This document shows positions 34,359 through 43,099 of a DNA stretch of 64,000 bases, piece after piece; the first letter of the stretch is position 1, and each line of letters starts with the position of its first letter. The DNA comes from UBA11612 sp963976395 (GTDB taxonomy: Bacteria > Pseudomonadota > Alphaproteobacteria > Rhodospirillales > Rhodospirillaceae), in contig CAXBLG010000010.1 in NCBI GenBank assembly GCA_963976395.1, positions 15,127-79,126 on the forward strand, read 5' to 3'. The translations under genes and the position numbers were made by a program. The notes under the pieces were generated by a model. The model did no database searches, was not told the DNA's origin, and saw nothing but the letters and a program-made list of their open reading frames with translations.

Positions 34359-36013
34359 TGTCTATTCCGATTATACCCGAGGAATTTCGTACGGCATTTG
34401 ACGCCCTTGAAGCATCGGCACGCACGTATCCCAAGAATATCTTCCTGTGTGTACCAAATGGCATGCCCGAAGATAGAAAATCCGAGGTAAGCGTTACCGA
34501 ATACGACTTTGGAACAGTGTTTGAACGGGTGCTGGCGTTGCGCTCGGTGTTCGAGCGATCCGGTATAAGTCACGGCCACCGGGTCGCGCTATTGCTGGGA
34601 AATCGCGCCGAATACATCTTCTGCTTTTTCGCATTGAATAGCCTCGGAGCGTGGGTGGTTCCAATCAATCCTGAAAATACAGCCGACGAGATGCAGTACC
34701 AAATATCTCATTCGGATGTTGATATTGCGATTACAACCGATGCGCGGTTAGTTGGTTTTAAAGGCATCATCGAACGACATGACCCGCAGGTAGAAGTCTA
34801 CCCTGTAGAGAATTTGCCGGAGACACTTAGGGTTCGCTCTCGTGACCTCAATCCAGGCGCTCCCGATCGTGATTCGATTGCGACCGTGCTATATACATCG
34901 GGTACGACCGGTAAGCCGAAAGGGTGTCTGATTTCCAATCAGTACGGTCTTAACGCTGGTGTGTGGTATCTCTCCCGCGAAGGGCATCAAACCTTAGAGA
35001 TTGGTCGGGACCGGTTATTCAATCCGTTCCCGGTTCACCACATGAACGCGGGCATCGTTAGCTTGATGGCGATGGTGTTTTCAGCCAACTGCCTAGTGTT
35101 GTGGGACCGTTTTCATCCCAAGACCTGGTGGCGCGATGTTGTCGCGACAGGCTCTACGGCGGTCCATTATATGGGTCTTATTCCGCCGGTTCTCGTTAAG
35201 CAGGATCCGGTACCCGAAGAGCGTCAGCACAAGGTGAAGTTCGCATTTGGAGCAGGTGTGGATCCAGACATTCATGTGGAGTTCGAGAAAAGATTCGGCA
35301 TTCCGCTTATTGAAGTATTCGGAATGACTGAAACCGGCCGCACAATCTCCAATAGCATCGAGCCTCGTTATATTACGACGCGAGCTTTCGGAAAGGCGCG
35401 GGATGGTCTTGAGGTTTTGATCGCTGACGACAACGACAAGCCTTTGCCGGTCGATACTCCGGGAAATTTCCTTATCCGGTTTGCCGGGCCGAACCCGCGC
35501 CTTGGGTTCTTCTCTGGCTATCTTAATGACGACGAGGCAACCGAAGACGCTTGGCGCGGCGGTTGGTTTCACACCGGAGATGTGTGCAAGCAAGGCTCCG
35601 ATGGAATGCTTTATTTCGTCGACCGTAAGAAGAACATAATCCGCCGCAGCGGCGAGAATATTGCGGCAGCTGAGGTAGAGGCTGCGATTGCCGCGCATAC
35701 GAGCGTGCATACGGTGGCATGTCTGCCGATCCCAGATGACATGCGGGATGAAGAGGTTATGGCCTGTATCGTGCTGCAGCCGGGTTCCAAGGCTGATCAG
35801 GAGACGGCGGATTCAATCTTCGAGCAATGCTATGAGCAGCTTTCGTACTTTAAAACACCAGGTTGGATTGTGTTTCGCGACAATTTGCCGACGACCTATA
35901 CGGCAAAAATTCAAAAGTCTCTTATTTTTGGTCCGGATGAGGAGCCGACCGACACACCACGGTCATTCGATTTTAGGGATCGAAAACGCCGGCCCTCTGC
36001 AACTACGGTTTGA
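34358..36013 (+). CDS. acyl-CoA synthetase (AMP-forming, CaiC-like)
   Basis: 551 residues. The adenylate-forming motifs are all seen: 'TVLYTSGTTGKPKGCLIS' (P-loop), 'EVFGMTETGRT' (A5), 'GGWFHTGDVCKQGSDGMLYF' (A7), 'DRKKNIIRRSGENIAAAEVE' (A8) and 'PTTYTAKIQKSLI' with the catalytic Lys region at the C-terminus. This subgroup, including CaiC, activates carboxylic acids (carnitine-like, medium-chain or aromatic) to CoA thioesters. The exact acid is unknown. Operon with the MaoC gene, overlapping it by one base. Confidence 0.9.
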   Translation: MSIPIIPEEFRTAFDALEASARTYPKNIFLCVPNGMPEDRKSEVSVTEYDFGTVFERVLALRSVFERSGISHGHRVALLLGNRAEYIFCFFALNSLGAWVVPINPENTADEMQYQISHSDVDIAITTDARLVGFKGIIERHDPQVEVYPVENLPETLRVRSRDLNPGAPDRDSIATVLYTSGTTGKPKGCLISNQYGLNAGVWYLSREGHQTLEIGRDRLFNPFPVHHMNAGIVSLMAMVFSANCLVLWDRFHPKTWWRDVVATGSTAVHYMGLIPPVLVKQDPVPEERQHKVKFAFGAGVDPDIHVEFEKRFGIPLIEVFGMTETGRTISNSIEPRYITTRAFGKARDGLEVLIADDNDKPLPVDTPGNFLIRFAGPNPRLGFFSGYLNDDEATEDAWRGGWFHTGDVCKQGSDGMLYFVDRKKNIIRRSGENIAAAEVEAAIAAHTSVHTVACLPIPDDMRDEEVMACIVLQPGSKADQETADSIFEQCYEQLSYFKTPGWIVFRDNLPTTYTAKIQKSLIFGPDEEPTDTPRSFDFRDRKRRPSATTV

Positions 36014-36025
36014 GCGGCTCTTTTT

Positions 36026-37699
36026 TTAGTCAGCGGCAACCACTTTATTGCGCCCACCGTGCTTGGCTCTGTAAAGCGCTTCGTCGGCCTCTTGAGTCAC
36101 ATCAAGAACCGATTGAAATCGCGGGTAAGACGCTACGCCGCAGCTGAACGTTACGCTGAAAACGCCTTTCTCTGATTCGTATTTCATCTCACTTGCAGCT
36201 TCACGCAGCTTGTCCATGAGTTCTTTGGCCTTCGCTGTGTCTGTATTGGGCATAACAACAGCAAACTCTTCGCCACCGTAGCGGCCCACGTAGTCAACGC
36301 GTCGCAATCGATTCCGGAGGAGGTGCGTGATCCGCATGATGACGTGATCACCAATCACATGTCCGTACGTATCGTTGACAGATTTAAAGTGATCTATGTC
36401 CACCATCGCGAATGACACAGGATGTCCGGCTCGGCTGGCAAGATTCATTTCGCGTTCGAGATTGCGCAGGATGTTGGAATGGTTCAGCAAGCCCGTAAGG
36501 CTATCTCGGTCCGTGAGTTTTTTCAGATCGCGATAACGGTTTGCACGGCTCATCACGGCGGAAATAAGTTGTCCGGGCTGCAGCGGCTTGGGCAAAAAGT
36601 CATCCGCTCCTAAATGACGGGCTTTAAGTTGTAAATCGAGGCGTGATTCCGTGGACAAGAAGAGAATTGGGACGGTCGTATATCCGGGGAATTGCCTCAC
36701 AATTTGAGCGAGTTCCAAACCGGTGCACTCGGGCATGTATAGATCCATGATTATAAGGTCCGGATCGAATCCCGACAGGGTCTCAAGCAACTTAGAGGGA
36801 AGTTGAATAACTCGAGTTTCCATACCGGCATGCTCGAGCGTCGCCTGATAGAAGGCGGCTAGCGGGCCGTCGTCTTCGGCAATCACAATGCGATAGGGGC
36901 GTTCCTGTTTGAGTTCGCTAAGTGTGTTTAACCGCTCGAATAGGTCGTCTGTGCTGAAGGGTTTGGTCAGAAAGACTGTTGCGCCTGCTCGCACGGCCTT
37001 CAATCGGTCGCCGAAGCCTGACTGTGAAGACGCAAGAATGAGCGGTAGGTGCGACAAACCCAGGTCTTGACGAATCAGGTGCAGGTGCGTGTCGCCCTGT
37101 GAAATATCCGCATAGACGGCGCCATCAGTCCGCTGAGTAATTTCGCCTGGAATATCCTTGGCTGTTTTGATGACGTGACAACGGTATCCAAAATTAGTTA
37201 ACGCGTCCGCAATCGTTGCAGAGTCATCATCACCCGCACTCAGGATGAACACCTGAAATGCATCTAGAACATCGCGGCCTCTCGCGGTTTGATCCTCAAA
37301 ACTATCCAGACTGATGATCTGCCTTGGTGCTTGAGCCGCTTTTTCCAGCGTATCAATCAGAACGTCAATTTGATCAATTTCCTCGCGTGTCAGTGGTTGA
37401 TTTTGCTCAGCGATCAGTCGAAACAGGCCGTCCAGCGGGGACGCCATTTTGCTTATAAGGGGAAAGCCAAAGCTTTTTCCCGCGCCGGCAAGGGTGTGCA
37501 CAATGTCGTGAATTTTAACGAGAGCATCTCGGGCTTCATCGCGCGAGGGCGCGGAAGGCACCAATGACCAGATTCGTCGGACTTCGTTAATTCTCGCGTC
37601 TAACGTGCTGCCGAATTCCAGACTCAGTGCGTTCAGGCGTTCAATCAATTCGGCGGATTTCGCGCCTCGATCTTTGGCGTTGTCCGTGGCTGCCGTCAT
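36026..37699 (-). CDS. Hpt-REC-REC-GGDEF diguanylate cyclase (PleD-like)
   Basis: About 557 residues. An N-terminal Hpt domain has the phospho-acceptor His in 'HDIVHTLAGAGKSFGF' (near residue 70). A first receiver (about 155-270) is degenerate, having lost a clear phospho-Asp, but keeps 'FLTKPF'. A second receiver (275-390) has 'DPDLIIMDLYMPE' with Asp. The GGDEF domain (about 405-555) has 'VDIDHFKSVNDTYGHVIGD', the active 'GGEEF' and an RxxD inhibitory site five residues before it ('RRVD'). It should synthesise c-di-GMP when phosphorylated and be product-inhibited. PleD lacks an Hpt domain. ATG 37699 (GAGGGG upstream) is preferred over TTG 37720. Converges on the acyl-CoA ligase. Confidence 0.9.
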   Translation of the reverse strand: MTAATDNAKDRGAKSAELIERLNALSLEFGSTLDARINEVRRIWSLVPSAPSRDEARDALVKIHDIVHTLAGAGKSFGFPLISKMASPLDGLFRLIAEQNQPLTREEIDQIDVLIDTLEKAAQAPRQIISLDSFEDQTARGRDVLDAFQVFILSAGDDDSATIADALTNFGYRCHVIKTAKDIPGEITQRTDGAVYADISQGDTHLHLIRQDLGLSHLPLILASSQSGFGDRLKAVRAGATVFLTKPFSTDDLFERLNTLSELKQERPYRIVIAEDDGPLAAFYQATLEHAGMETRVIQLPSKLLETLSGFDPDLIIMDLYMPECTGLELAQIVRQFPGYTTVPILFLSTESRLDLQLKARHLGADDFLPKPLQPGQLISAVMSRANRYRDLKKLTDRDSLTGLLNHSNILRNLEREMNLASRAGHPVSFAMVDIDHFKSVNDTYGHVIGDHVIMRITHLLRNRLRRVDYVGRYGGEEFAVVMPNTDTAKAKELMDKLREAASEMKYESEKGVFSVTFSCGVASYPRFQSVLDVTQEADEALYRAKHGGRNKVVAAD

Positions 37700-37934
37700 A
37701 TCCTTCAGCCCCTCGGCCAAAATATTGATTTATCAGCAGCTATTGCAGTGTGCCGCTCTACACGTAACAGTGGCCTGCCGCTCACGCGGCGTCAATATCC
37801 GGGTCTCGCTGTGGCGGTCATGTCGCGGCTCGCGTGGCGGTATTTCAGCCGTCTCGAGCGCCATTGTCCTTCGTAACCTTCTTTTTATGTCTATCGGAGA
37901 ATATGGTAGGGAAACTAAGGATTCACCAAGGCCT

Positions 37935-39089
37935 ATGCCCGAGAAACAAAAGCCGCAACGTGCCATAGATATTTTCTTCGAGCTTCCGCTTAACAAGTGG
38001 GATTTGTTCGACAGCAAAACCTTGGCGAGATCTAAAATCGTGCTGTTGCACGATCTTAAGCCCGTGGTGGATATGTTTAATGACGACGGTATAGGCATCG
38101 GCGTCCGCACAGCGGCAGAAGTCATCAGCGAAATTGGCCTCAATACCCATGACCGGCAGCGGCTTGTTGCTTTGCTGGGCGCGCGAAGCTTTGATGTCTA
38201 TTCAGTGCGCGCGGCGCTCAATGACTACATCGGTGACGATGAACTCGACCAAATTCAAATTCCGCCGAAGGAACAAGAGCGGCTCCAAACTTATATGAAT
38301 AATTATTCCCGTGGACTTTTGAAGGTGATTCTCGACGGGACAGAAGTGAAAGTAACCAGCCGCTCATCACTATCAGGTATTCTCGACGGAGCGAACCGCG
38401 GCACAGTGCTTAAGAATTTAATCGATATAGCCGACAGGTTACGAATCGAACCCACCGAGATCGTTGTTTATATCTCGAAACTCAGCGAGATCATTCTTGC
38501 TATTTCATACTATCAGCGCGTCTATGATGCATTGCAGAAAGAACTGAAAGAGCTTCTTGTCGAGATCAGAAAACTCAATGCCCAGGATACTCTCAACATT
38601 CGTTATCCAGGCATCAAGGACGAGACTCATGAAGCCCTTGTGGCGGGTCGCGACTGCATTGTTATTCTAAATAATTACTTCAATCAGTTTCAAAAAGTTG
38701 AAAAGTTTTTCGACGATATAACGCCGGAAAAGTTCCGGTCTTTGCGCCAAAATGTTGAAATTCATTATCGGGCCATAGGCATGATTGTGTGCTTTTGGCA
38801 AATCAAGATAAATGAATGGCGAACGCGCTATTGGGACAATCGAGGCCGACGCAAGGATTCGACGTGGGAGCAGCGATACAACTTTTTCAAAGATACAGTG
38901 TATCACAACCTTTACACCATTGATGACAACTTGGAACTCATCAAAACTGCGAAGTTGGAGTTTGCGGAAGCCGAAGACGCAGGTGCCGCGAAATCAACGG
39001 AAGGGAGTGAAGGTGATGCTCAGACCCCGGCCCCGGCCCCGGAGACCCCAGCGCCCTCTACAGATTCCGTATCCGAAGAGTCTAGCTAG
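37935..39089 (+). CDS. uncharacterised helical protein
   Basis: About 384 residues, with the alternative ATG at 37887 or a much longer reading from 37605 that overlaps the divergent cyclase. I recognise no domain. It is charged and mostly helical: a coiled-coil-like 'YQRVYDALQKELKELLVEIRKL' near the middle, 'VEIHYRAIGMIVCFWQIKINEW', and an Ala/Pro-rich acidic tail ('TPAPAPETPAPS'). No signal peptide or membrane segment, so it is likely cytoplasmic. Possible role in c-di-GMP signalling by proximity to the cyclase only; no motif supports it. The ATG at 37935 has AAGG six bases upstream. Confidence 0.55.
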   Translation: MPEKQKPQRAIDIFFELPLNKWDLFDSKTLARSKIVLLHDLKPVVDMFNDDGIGIGVRTAAEVISEIGLNTHDRQRLVALLGARSFDVYSVRAALNDYIGDDELDQIQIPPKEQERLQTYMNNYSRGLLKVILDGTEVKVTSRSSLSGILDGANRGTVLKNLIDIADRLRIEPTEIVVYISKLSEIILAISYYQRVYDALQKELKELLVEIRKLNAQDTLNIRYPGIKDETHEALVAGRDCIVILNNYFNQFQKVEKFFDDITPEKFRSLRQNVEIHYRAIGMIVCFWQIKINEWRTRYWDNRGRRKDSTWEQRYNFFKDTVYHNLYTIDDNLELIKTAKLEFAEAEDAGAAKSTEGSEGDAQTPAPAPETPAPSTDSVSEESS

Positions 39090-39681
39090 TCATCTGACGA
39101 CACTGTTTGATGTGATCTTCTTGGGTAACTGTTTCGATCGCTAGCGGATTGGCGGCTCTTACAGTATCGATAGCGTTAATGGGCTCTGCGCCCATTTCCA
39201 CCAATAACCGTGCAGCCATCAGTCCTGCGCGTCCCCGACCACCTCGGCAGTGCACGACAATGCGCGCGCCATTTTCTAAGTCAGCACGTACAATTGGTCC
39301 GTATTTTTTCCAGGCGGCTTCGAACACCGCGTCAGGTGCTCCGAAATCTGCAATCGGCAAGTGTAACCAGTTTATCGACCGTTCATGTGCAGCGGTTTTC
39401 ATGACTTCAGCGGGTACGGCGGCTTCCGCAAGTTCGGCGGTTTCCATAAGTGTAATTAAAGTGCTCGCCCCGAACGCTTTGATAGCGTCCATGTCTGTCG
39501 CGAGATCGCGGTTCCAGGGACCGGTGACGGCATACGGCTGTCGTTTGCCGGGACAGAGAGTCATGCCGATACATCCGCCGCCAGACGTTGAAAGTGCATG
39601 TATCTCCAGCGGATGTGTTTGGCTGGTTTTCTCGGCCGAAGGGCCGCTCGCGATTGGTTTATTGGGGTCGGCTTCGGTCAC
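39082..39681 (-). CDS. dual-specificity/CDKN3-like protein phosphatase
   Basis: 199 residues. The signature CX5R loop is 'VVHCRGGRGRAGLMAARLL', with catalytic Cys and Arg, near residue 145, and the general acid Asp is likely in 'HLPIADFGAP' (about 110). This matches the CDKN3/dual-specificity cysteine phosphatase family, which removes phosphate from Ser/Thr/Tyr side chains. It overlaps the ArsC-like gene by 4 bases. Substrate unknown. Its stop converges with the upstream unknown gene. Confidence 0.8.
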   Translation of the reverse strand: MTEADPNKPIASGPSAEKTSQTHPLEIHALSTSGGGCIGMTLCPGKRQPYAVTGPWNRDLATDMDAIKAFGASTLITLMETAELAEAAVPAEVMKTAAHERSINWLHLPIADFGAPDAVFEAAWKKYGPIVRADLENGARIVVHCRGGRGRAGLMAARLLVEMGAEPINAIDTVRAANPLAIETVTQEDHIKQCRQMTS

Positions 39682-40019
39682 AGGATTTTAAGAACATTTT
39701 CGGGGGGGCGGCCAATGGCGGCTTTGCCGTTGTTAATTACTATGGGGCGTTCGATGATAATAGGATGTTTTACCATAGCAGCGATCAGTGCTTTGTCGTC
39801 TAGGGACGTTGGGTCAATACCGGCATCGGCGGCTTCTTTTTTGCGTGCAATATCACCGGCAGCTACGTCCAGCATCTGTACGATTGCTGTCAACTCTGAA
39901 GCAGACGGAGGCGTATTGAGATATTCAACGATTTCCGGCTTCAGGCCGCGCTCCTCAAGAAGCGTCAATGTTTGGCGTGATTTGGAACAACGAGGATTAT
40001 GATAAATTTTCAAAGTCAT
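39678..40019 (-). CDS. arsC: ArsC-family reductase
   Basis: 113 residues with the glutaredoxin-linked arsenate reductase pattern: 'YHNPRCSKSRQTLTLLEERG' with the catalytic Cys, and the triad region 'IIERPIVINNGKAAIGRPPE' with conserved Arg residues. The length is standard. ArsC reduces arsenate to arsenite using glutathione; some family members (YffB/Spx-like) have other roles. No ars operon partners are here, so arsenate reduction is likely but not proved. Translationally coupled to the phosphatase gene by 4 bases (ATGA). Confidence 0.85.
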   Translation of the reverse strand: MTLKIYHNPRCSKSRQTLTLLEERGLKPEIVEYLNTPPSASELTAIVQMLDVAAGDIARKKEAADAGIDPTSLDDKALIAAMVKHPIIIERPIVINNGKAAIGRPPENVLKIL

Positions 40020-40087
40020 GACTATTTCAGCTTTATTTTTGATACGGCTCTGGAATCGGGCTGCGGATTGTGCCGTCCATCGCTGTT

Positions 40088-40121
40088 GGCCTCAAGCAGA
40101 AACCGGCCTCAAGCAGAAACC
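40088..40121. repeat. 17-bp perfect tandem repeat
   Basis: GGCCTCAAGCAGAAACC occurs twice, at 40088-40104 and 40105-40121, in the gap between the ArsC gene and the helical unknown gene. Two copies only, with no further spacer pattern. Confidence 0.9.
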
Positions 40122-40172
40122 CAGGAGGGGTTGTTTAAGGCTTATTCGCGGAGCTGAAAGCAGACATATGTG

Positions 40173-40208
40173 CCCCCGGGACAGCCTTTCTGGCTGAGCC
40201 CCCGGGGG
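40173..40208. repeat. strong GC-rich hairpin
   Basis: CCCCCGGG (40173-40180) pairs with CCCGGGGG (40201-40208), with an inner CAGCC/GGCTG stem. No T-run follows on either strand, so it is not a standard terminator; it may still end transcripts or act in messenger stability downstream of the minus-strand gene at 40290. Confidence 0.7.
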
Positions 40209-40289
40209 TGTGGTCACCTAGTAAAGCAGATTGTGGGGATCGAAAATTCCACCTCAGCTGACGGGCTGCGGTGACTGGGTACAGATCGC

Positions 40290-40709
40290 CTATTCTTTTA
40301 TGACGCCGCGAACTTCAACCAGTTGCGAAGCAATGGCCTCGTTCAACTCGTTATGGGCGGCTTCAAATTCCTGAATGCGGACGCGAAGGCCGCGCAACTC
40401 TTCCAATTCCGCATCGGTCATGGGTTTGCGGTTGGAGGCGATGGCGAGCGTAATGCCGATATATCGGGCTTTCAGATCGGCCAGCATTTTGGCCATATCG
40501 ATCATTTCATGGGGATCGATAATATCGACCTGACGTTTAAGGGAACGGCGCATCTCATCCTCAATGATGTGGCTGATATGTCGGGTAAACTGACTCGCGG
40601 TCAGTACGGCTGGTGCGCCGTGCGATTTTTCCGAGAAGAAAGACGGGGCGCTTTCAGACTTGGCATCACCCTGACGGCGGCGGACAGCGATAAAATCGAT
40701 CACAGACAT
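40290..40709 (-). CDS. hypothetical helical protein
   Basis: 139 residues. No family recognised. No signal peptide or membrane segment. The middle is amphipathic and helical ('DIIDPHEMIDMAKMLADL', 'LRVRIQEFEAAHNELNEAIA'), suggesting a coiled-coil or helical bundle. Start ATG 40709. Single gene, with the repeats and hairpin listed above downstream. Confidence 0.6.
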   Translation of the reverse strand: MSVIDFIAVRRRQGDAKSESAPSFFSEKSHGAPAVLTASQFTRHISHIIEDEMRRSLKRQVDIIDPHEMIDMAKMLADLKARYIGITLAIASNRKPMTDAELEELRGLRVRIQEFEAAHNELNEAIASQLVEVRGVIKE

Positions 40710-41102
40710 GGTACGGTTTCCTTATGGCCTTATGGGCCGCTTATGCGGCTCTCATGTCATTACAGAAGCAACAACCGTGCCAATTTTGCCCATAGATAGA
40801 AAGTATATAAATATCAGATAGTTAGGTAGAATTTGCGCCGAGCGGAGCGGTGTAGAGCGCAGTCAATGCTGCCGGGTTGGGATGCTCACTAGGAAAGCTC
40901 TGCCCGTTCGAAAAAGCTGGATTTCACAGATCCTACGCACCACATGTTTTCGACGCTCTTTGCCGCTCCTGGGTCGCTTTCCGTGATGAAAAAACCAAGC
41001 TAAGGTTCCGTTTAGATAATTTAGCTTCTTGGAGCGCAGTAATCGCTGTCAAGTTTCGTGAGCCCGCACTCTGTGCGGGAAAGAATAGGGGAGAGGCTGT
41101 TC
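40710..41102. other. 393-base gap, no gene supported
   Basis: Upstream of the divergent 40709 and 41103 genes. It contains one short hairpin (GCCGC TTAT GCGGC near 40737-40750) and AT-rich DNA at 40790-40830 that could hold promoters. The open frame from 40877 is the extension of an out-of-frame reading through the SNF gene and is not supported. Confidence 0.4.
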
Positions 41103-42428
41103 ATGCAAAGAGGTCACTGGGGATCACGTCTGGGCTTTATTCTCGCGGCCACAGGATCTGCGGTGGGACTAGGCAACGTTTGGAAGTTCCCTTACACCGT
41201 CGGCAACAACGGTGGTGGCGCCTTTCTCATCGTGTATTTGGCGATTGTTCTCACAATTGGCGTCAGCGTGATGCTCGCGGAATTTGCCATCGGCCGCGCT
41301 GCCGAACGCAGTCCTGTGGGCGCTTTCACCAAACTTAAAGGCGGATACTGGCCCGCCGCAGGGTTCCTGGGAGTAATTGCCAGCTTCGCGATATTGTCTT
41401 TCTATAGCGTCGTCGGTGGCTGGACGATTGCTTATATCTTTAAATCCGCAAGTGGACTTTTCGCGACAGCTGATGCCGACACTCTTGGCGGTCTGTTCGG
41501 CGGATTCATTTCCAGCACGGTAGAACCAATAGTTTATCATGCGATCTTCATGGCGCTCACGATGGGCGTGGTGCTCGGCGGTGTTCACAAGGGAATTGAA
41601 CGGACCTGCACGGTTCTATTGCCGATGTTGTTCATTATCCTTGTGGTCCTGGCGATAAGGTCTGTCACTCTGCCTGGGGCGATGCAAGGTCTTGCCTTCT
41701 ACCTCGTCCCCGATTTTTCTAAGATCAATGCAGATGTTGTTGGCAATGCCCTTGGTCAGGCATTTTTCTCGCTCTCCCTGGGCATGGGCGCGTTGATCAC
41801 TTACGGATCTTATCTCTCACATAAAGAGAATTTATCACGTGCGGCAATCTGGGTGACCTTGGCGGATATGTCCGTTGCCTTTATTTCCGGACTTGTAATC
41901 CTGCCTGCTGTTTTCGCTTTCGGCTTTGACCCAACAGAAGGACCGGGCTTGGTCTTTATTACCCTACCGGCTGTATTTGGGCAGATGCCGGCGGGCGTTA
42001 TCTTTGCTGTTCTATTTTTTATGCTGCTGACGATTGCCGCGCTGACGTCTTCTGTCTCGCTGCTTGAGGTTGTTATAGCGTACCTCATTGACGAACGGAA
42101 AATGCGCCGCACGCCTGCCGCCATCGGTGCGGGCACATTGATTTTCATCGTAGGTATTGCGTGTTCACTGTCCATGGGTGTGTGGAGTGGTTTCACGATT
42201 GCGGGCAAAAACATTTTTGATTTCCTGGACTACACCTCCGCCAACGTCTTGCTGCCGATGGGCGGTATCGCCATATCTCTATTTGTGGGTTGGGTTATCT
42301 TGCCGCGTGCGACGCAAGAGGCGACAAGCCAAGGGACGCAGCCTTTTGTCTGGGTCAAGGGGTGGCAGTTCATCTGCCGTTATGTGGCGCCGATAGCTAT
42401 AACGTGGATTCTGATATCCGGAATTTAG
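41103..42428 (+). CDS. sodium-dependent (SNF/NSS) transporter
   Basis: 441 residues, ATG 41103 preceded by GGGGAGAGG. The family signature starts 'WGSRLGFILAATGSAVGLGN' then 'VWKFPYTVGNNGGGAFLIVY', matching LeuT/NSS, with Na+-binding and substrate residues in helix 1. About eleven to twelve membrane helices follow, including 'SLGMGALITYGSYL' (helix 6). These import amino acids or related zwitterions with sodium in the LeuT/TnaT manner. The substrate cannot be read from the sequence. Confidence 0.92.
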   Translation: MQRGHWGSRLGFILAATGSAVGLGNVWKFPYTVGNNGGGAFLIVYLAIVLTIGVSVMLAEFAIGRAAERSPVGAFTKLKGGYWPAAGFLGVIASFAILSFYSVVGGWTIAYIFKSASGLFATADADTLGGLFGGFISSTVEPIVYHAIFMALTMGVVLGGVHKGIERTCTVLLPMLFIILVVLAIRSVTLPGAMQGLAFYLVPDFSKINADVVGNALGQAFFSLSLGMGALITYGSYLSHKENLSRAAIWVTLADMSVAFISGLVILPAVFAFGFDPTEGPGLVFITLPAVFGQMPAGVIFAVLFFMLLTIAALTSSVSLLEVVIAYLIDERKMRRTPAAIGAGTLIFIVGIACSLSMGVWSGFTIAGKNIFDFLDYTSANVLLPMGGIAISLFVGWVILPRATQEATSQGTQPFVWVKGWQFICRYVAPIAITWILISGI

Positions 42429-42514
42429 AAATAGACACTGTTACTTTTTTTACAGCGCTCTGGACGATGTTGCCGTATTCATGTCCAGTGGTACTCATGG
42501 ACAAGATTTAGGTA

Positions 42515-43099
42515 ATGACGGAATCCTCAACATTTCGAGGCGATGATACGGGCGCTGATCTGATTATCGAGGGCGTTACTGGGATAGACCCTGCCGCAGA
42601 TGAAGGCGCACGTCGCCAGTTTCGAGACACCCTAGGTCAATTTGCGACAGGTGTTACCATTATGACGACAGTGGCGTCGTCCGGTGCATATATCGGCATC
42701 ACTGTCAGCTCGTTTAATTCACTTTCCCTCGATCCACCTTTGATTTTGTGGAGCATTGCCGATACATCGTCCTGTCATGGATATTTTAAGGTTGGAGATT
42801 CGTTCGGGGTCAATGTTCTCGCCGAGGATCAGGAATCACTTGCCGTCAATTTTTCAAAGACAGGCGGTGATAAATTTCAGGGCGTACAGATATCGACCGG
42901 GCTGAGCGGCGTTCCTTTGATCGGCGGGTGCGTGGTTTATTTCGAATGCTGCGTCGAGGCACGCTATCCAGGTGGTGATCACGATATCATCGTCGGTCGT
43001 GTTCGGCGGATATTCAATGTTGGCAAAGCGCCGCTTTTATTTCATGGCGGGGCCCTCCGAACCCTTGGCGATCAAGTGGACAGAATAGTCGAGTCTTAG
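42515..43099 (+). CDS. flavin reductase-like FMN-binding protein
   Basis: 194 residues. 'FRDTLGQFATGVTIMTT', 'IGITVSSFNSLSLDPPLIL', 'FGVNVLAEDQESLAVNFS' and 'HDIIVGRVRRI' are the blocks of the flavin reductase domain (HpaC/RutF-like, PF01613). These short-chain flavin reductases supply reduced FMN or FAD to a partner monooxygenase. No monooxygenase is adjacent. Its stop codon overlaps the K+/H+ antiporter's stop on the other strand. Confidence 0.88.
   Translation: MTESSTFRGDDTGADLIIEGVTGIDPAADEGARRQFRDTLGQFATGVTIMTTVASSGAYIGITVSSFNSLSLDPPLILWSIADTSSCHGYFKVGDSFGVNVLAEDQESLAVNFSKTGGDKFQGVQISTGLSGVPLIGGCVVYFECCVEARYPGGDHDIIVGRVRRIFNVGKAPLLFHGGALRTLGDQVDRIVES

Noticed and set aside
40088..40121. 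CRISPR-like repeat
   Set aside because: Two copies back to back, with no spacers and no cas genes.
40173..40208. Hairpin as a rho-independent terminator
   Set aside because: No T-run follows on either strand; listed only as a hairpin.
40877..41338. Frame across the start of the SNF gene
   Set aside because: It is an out-of-frame shadow of a well-supported transporter.
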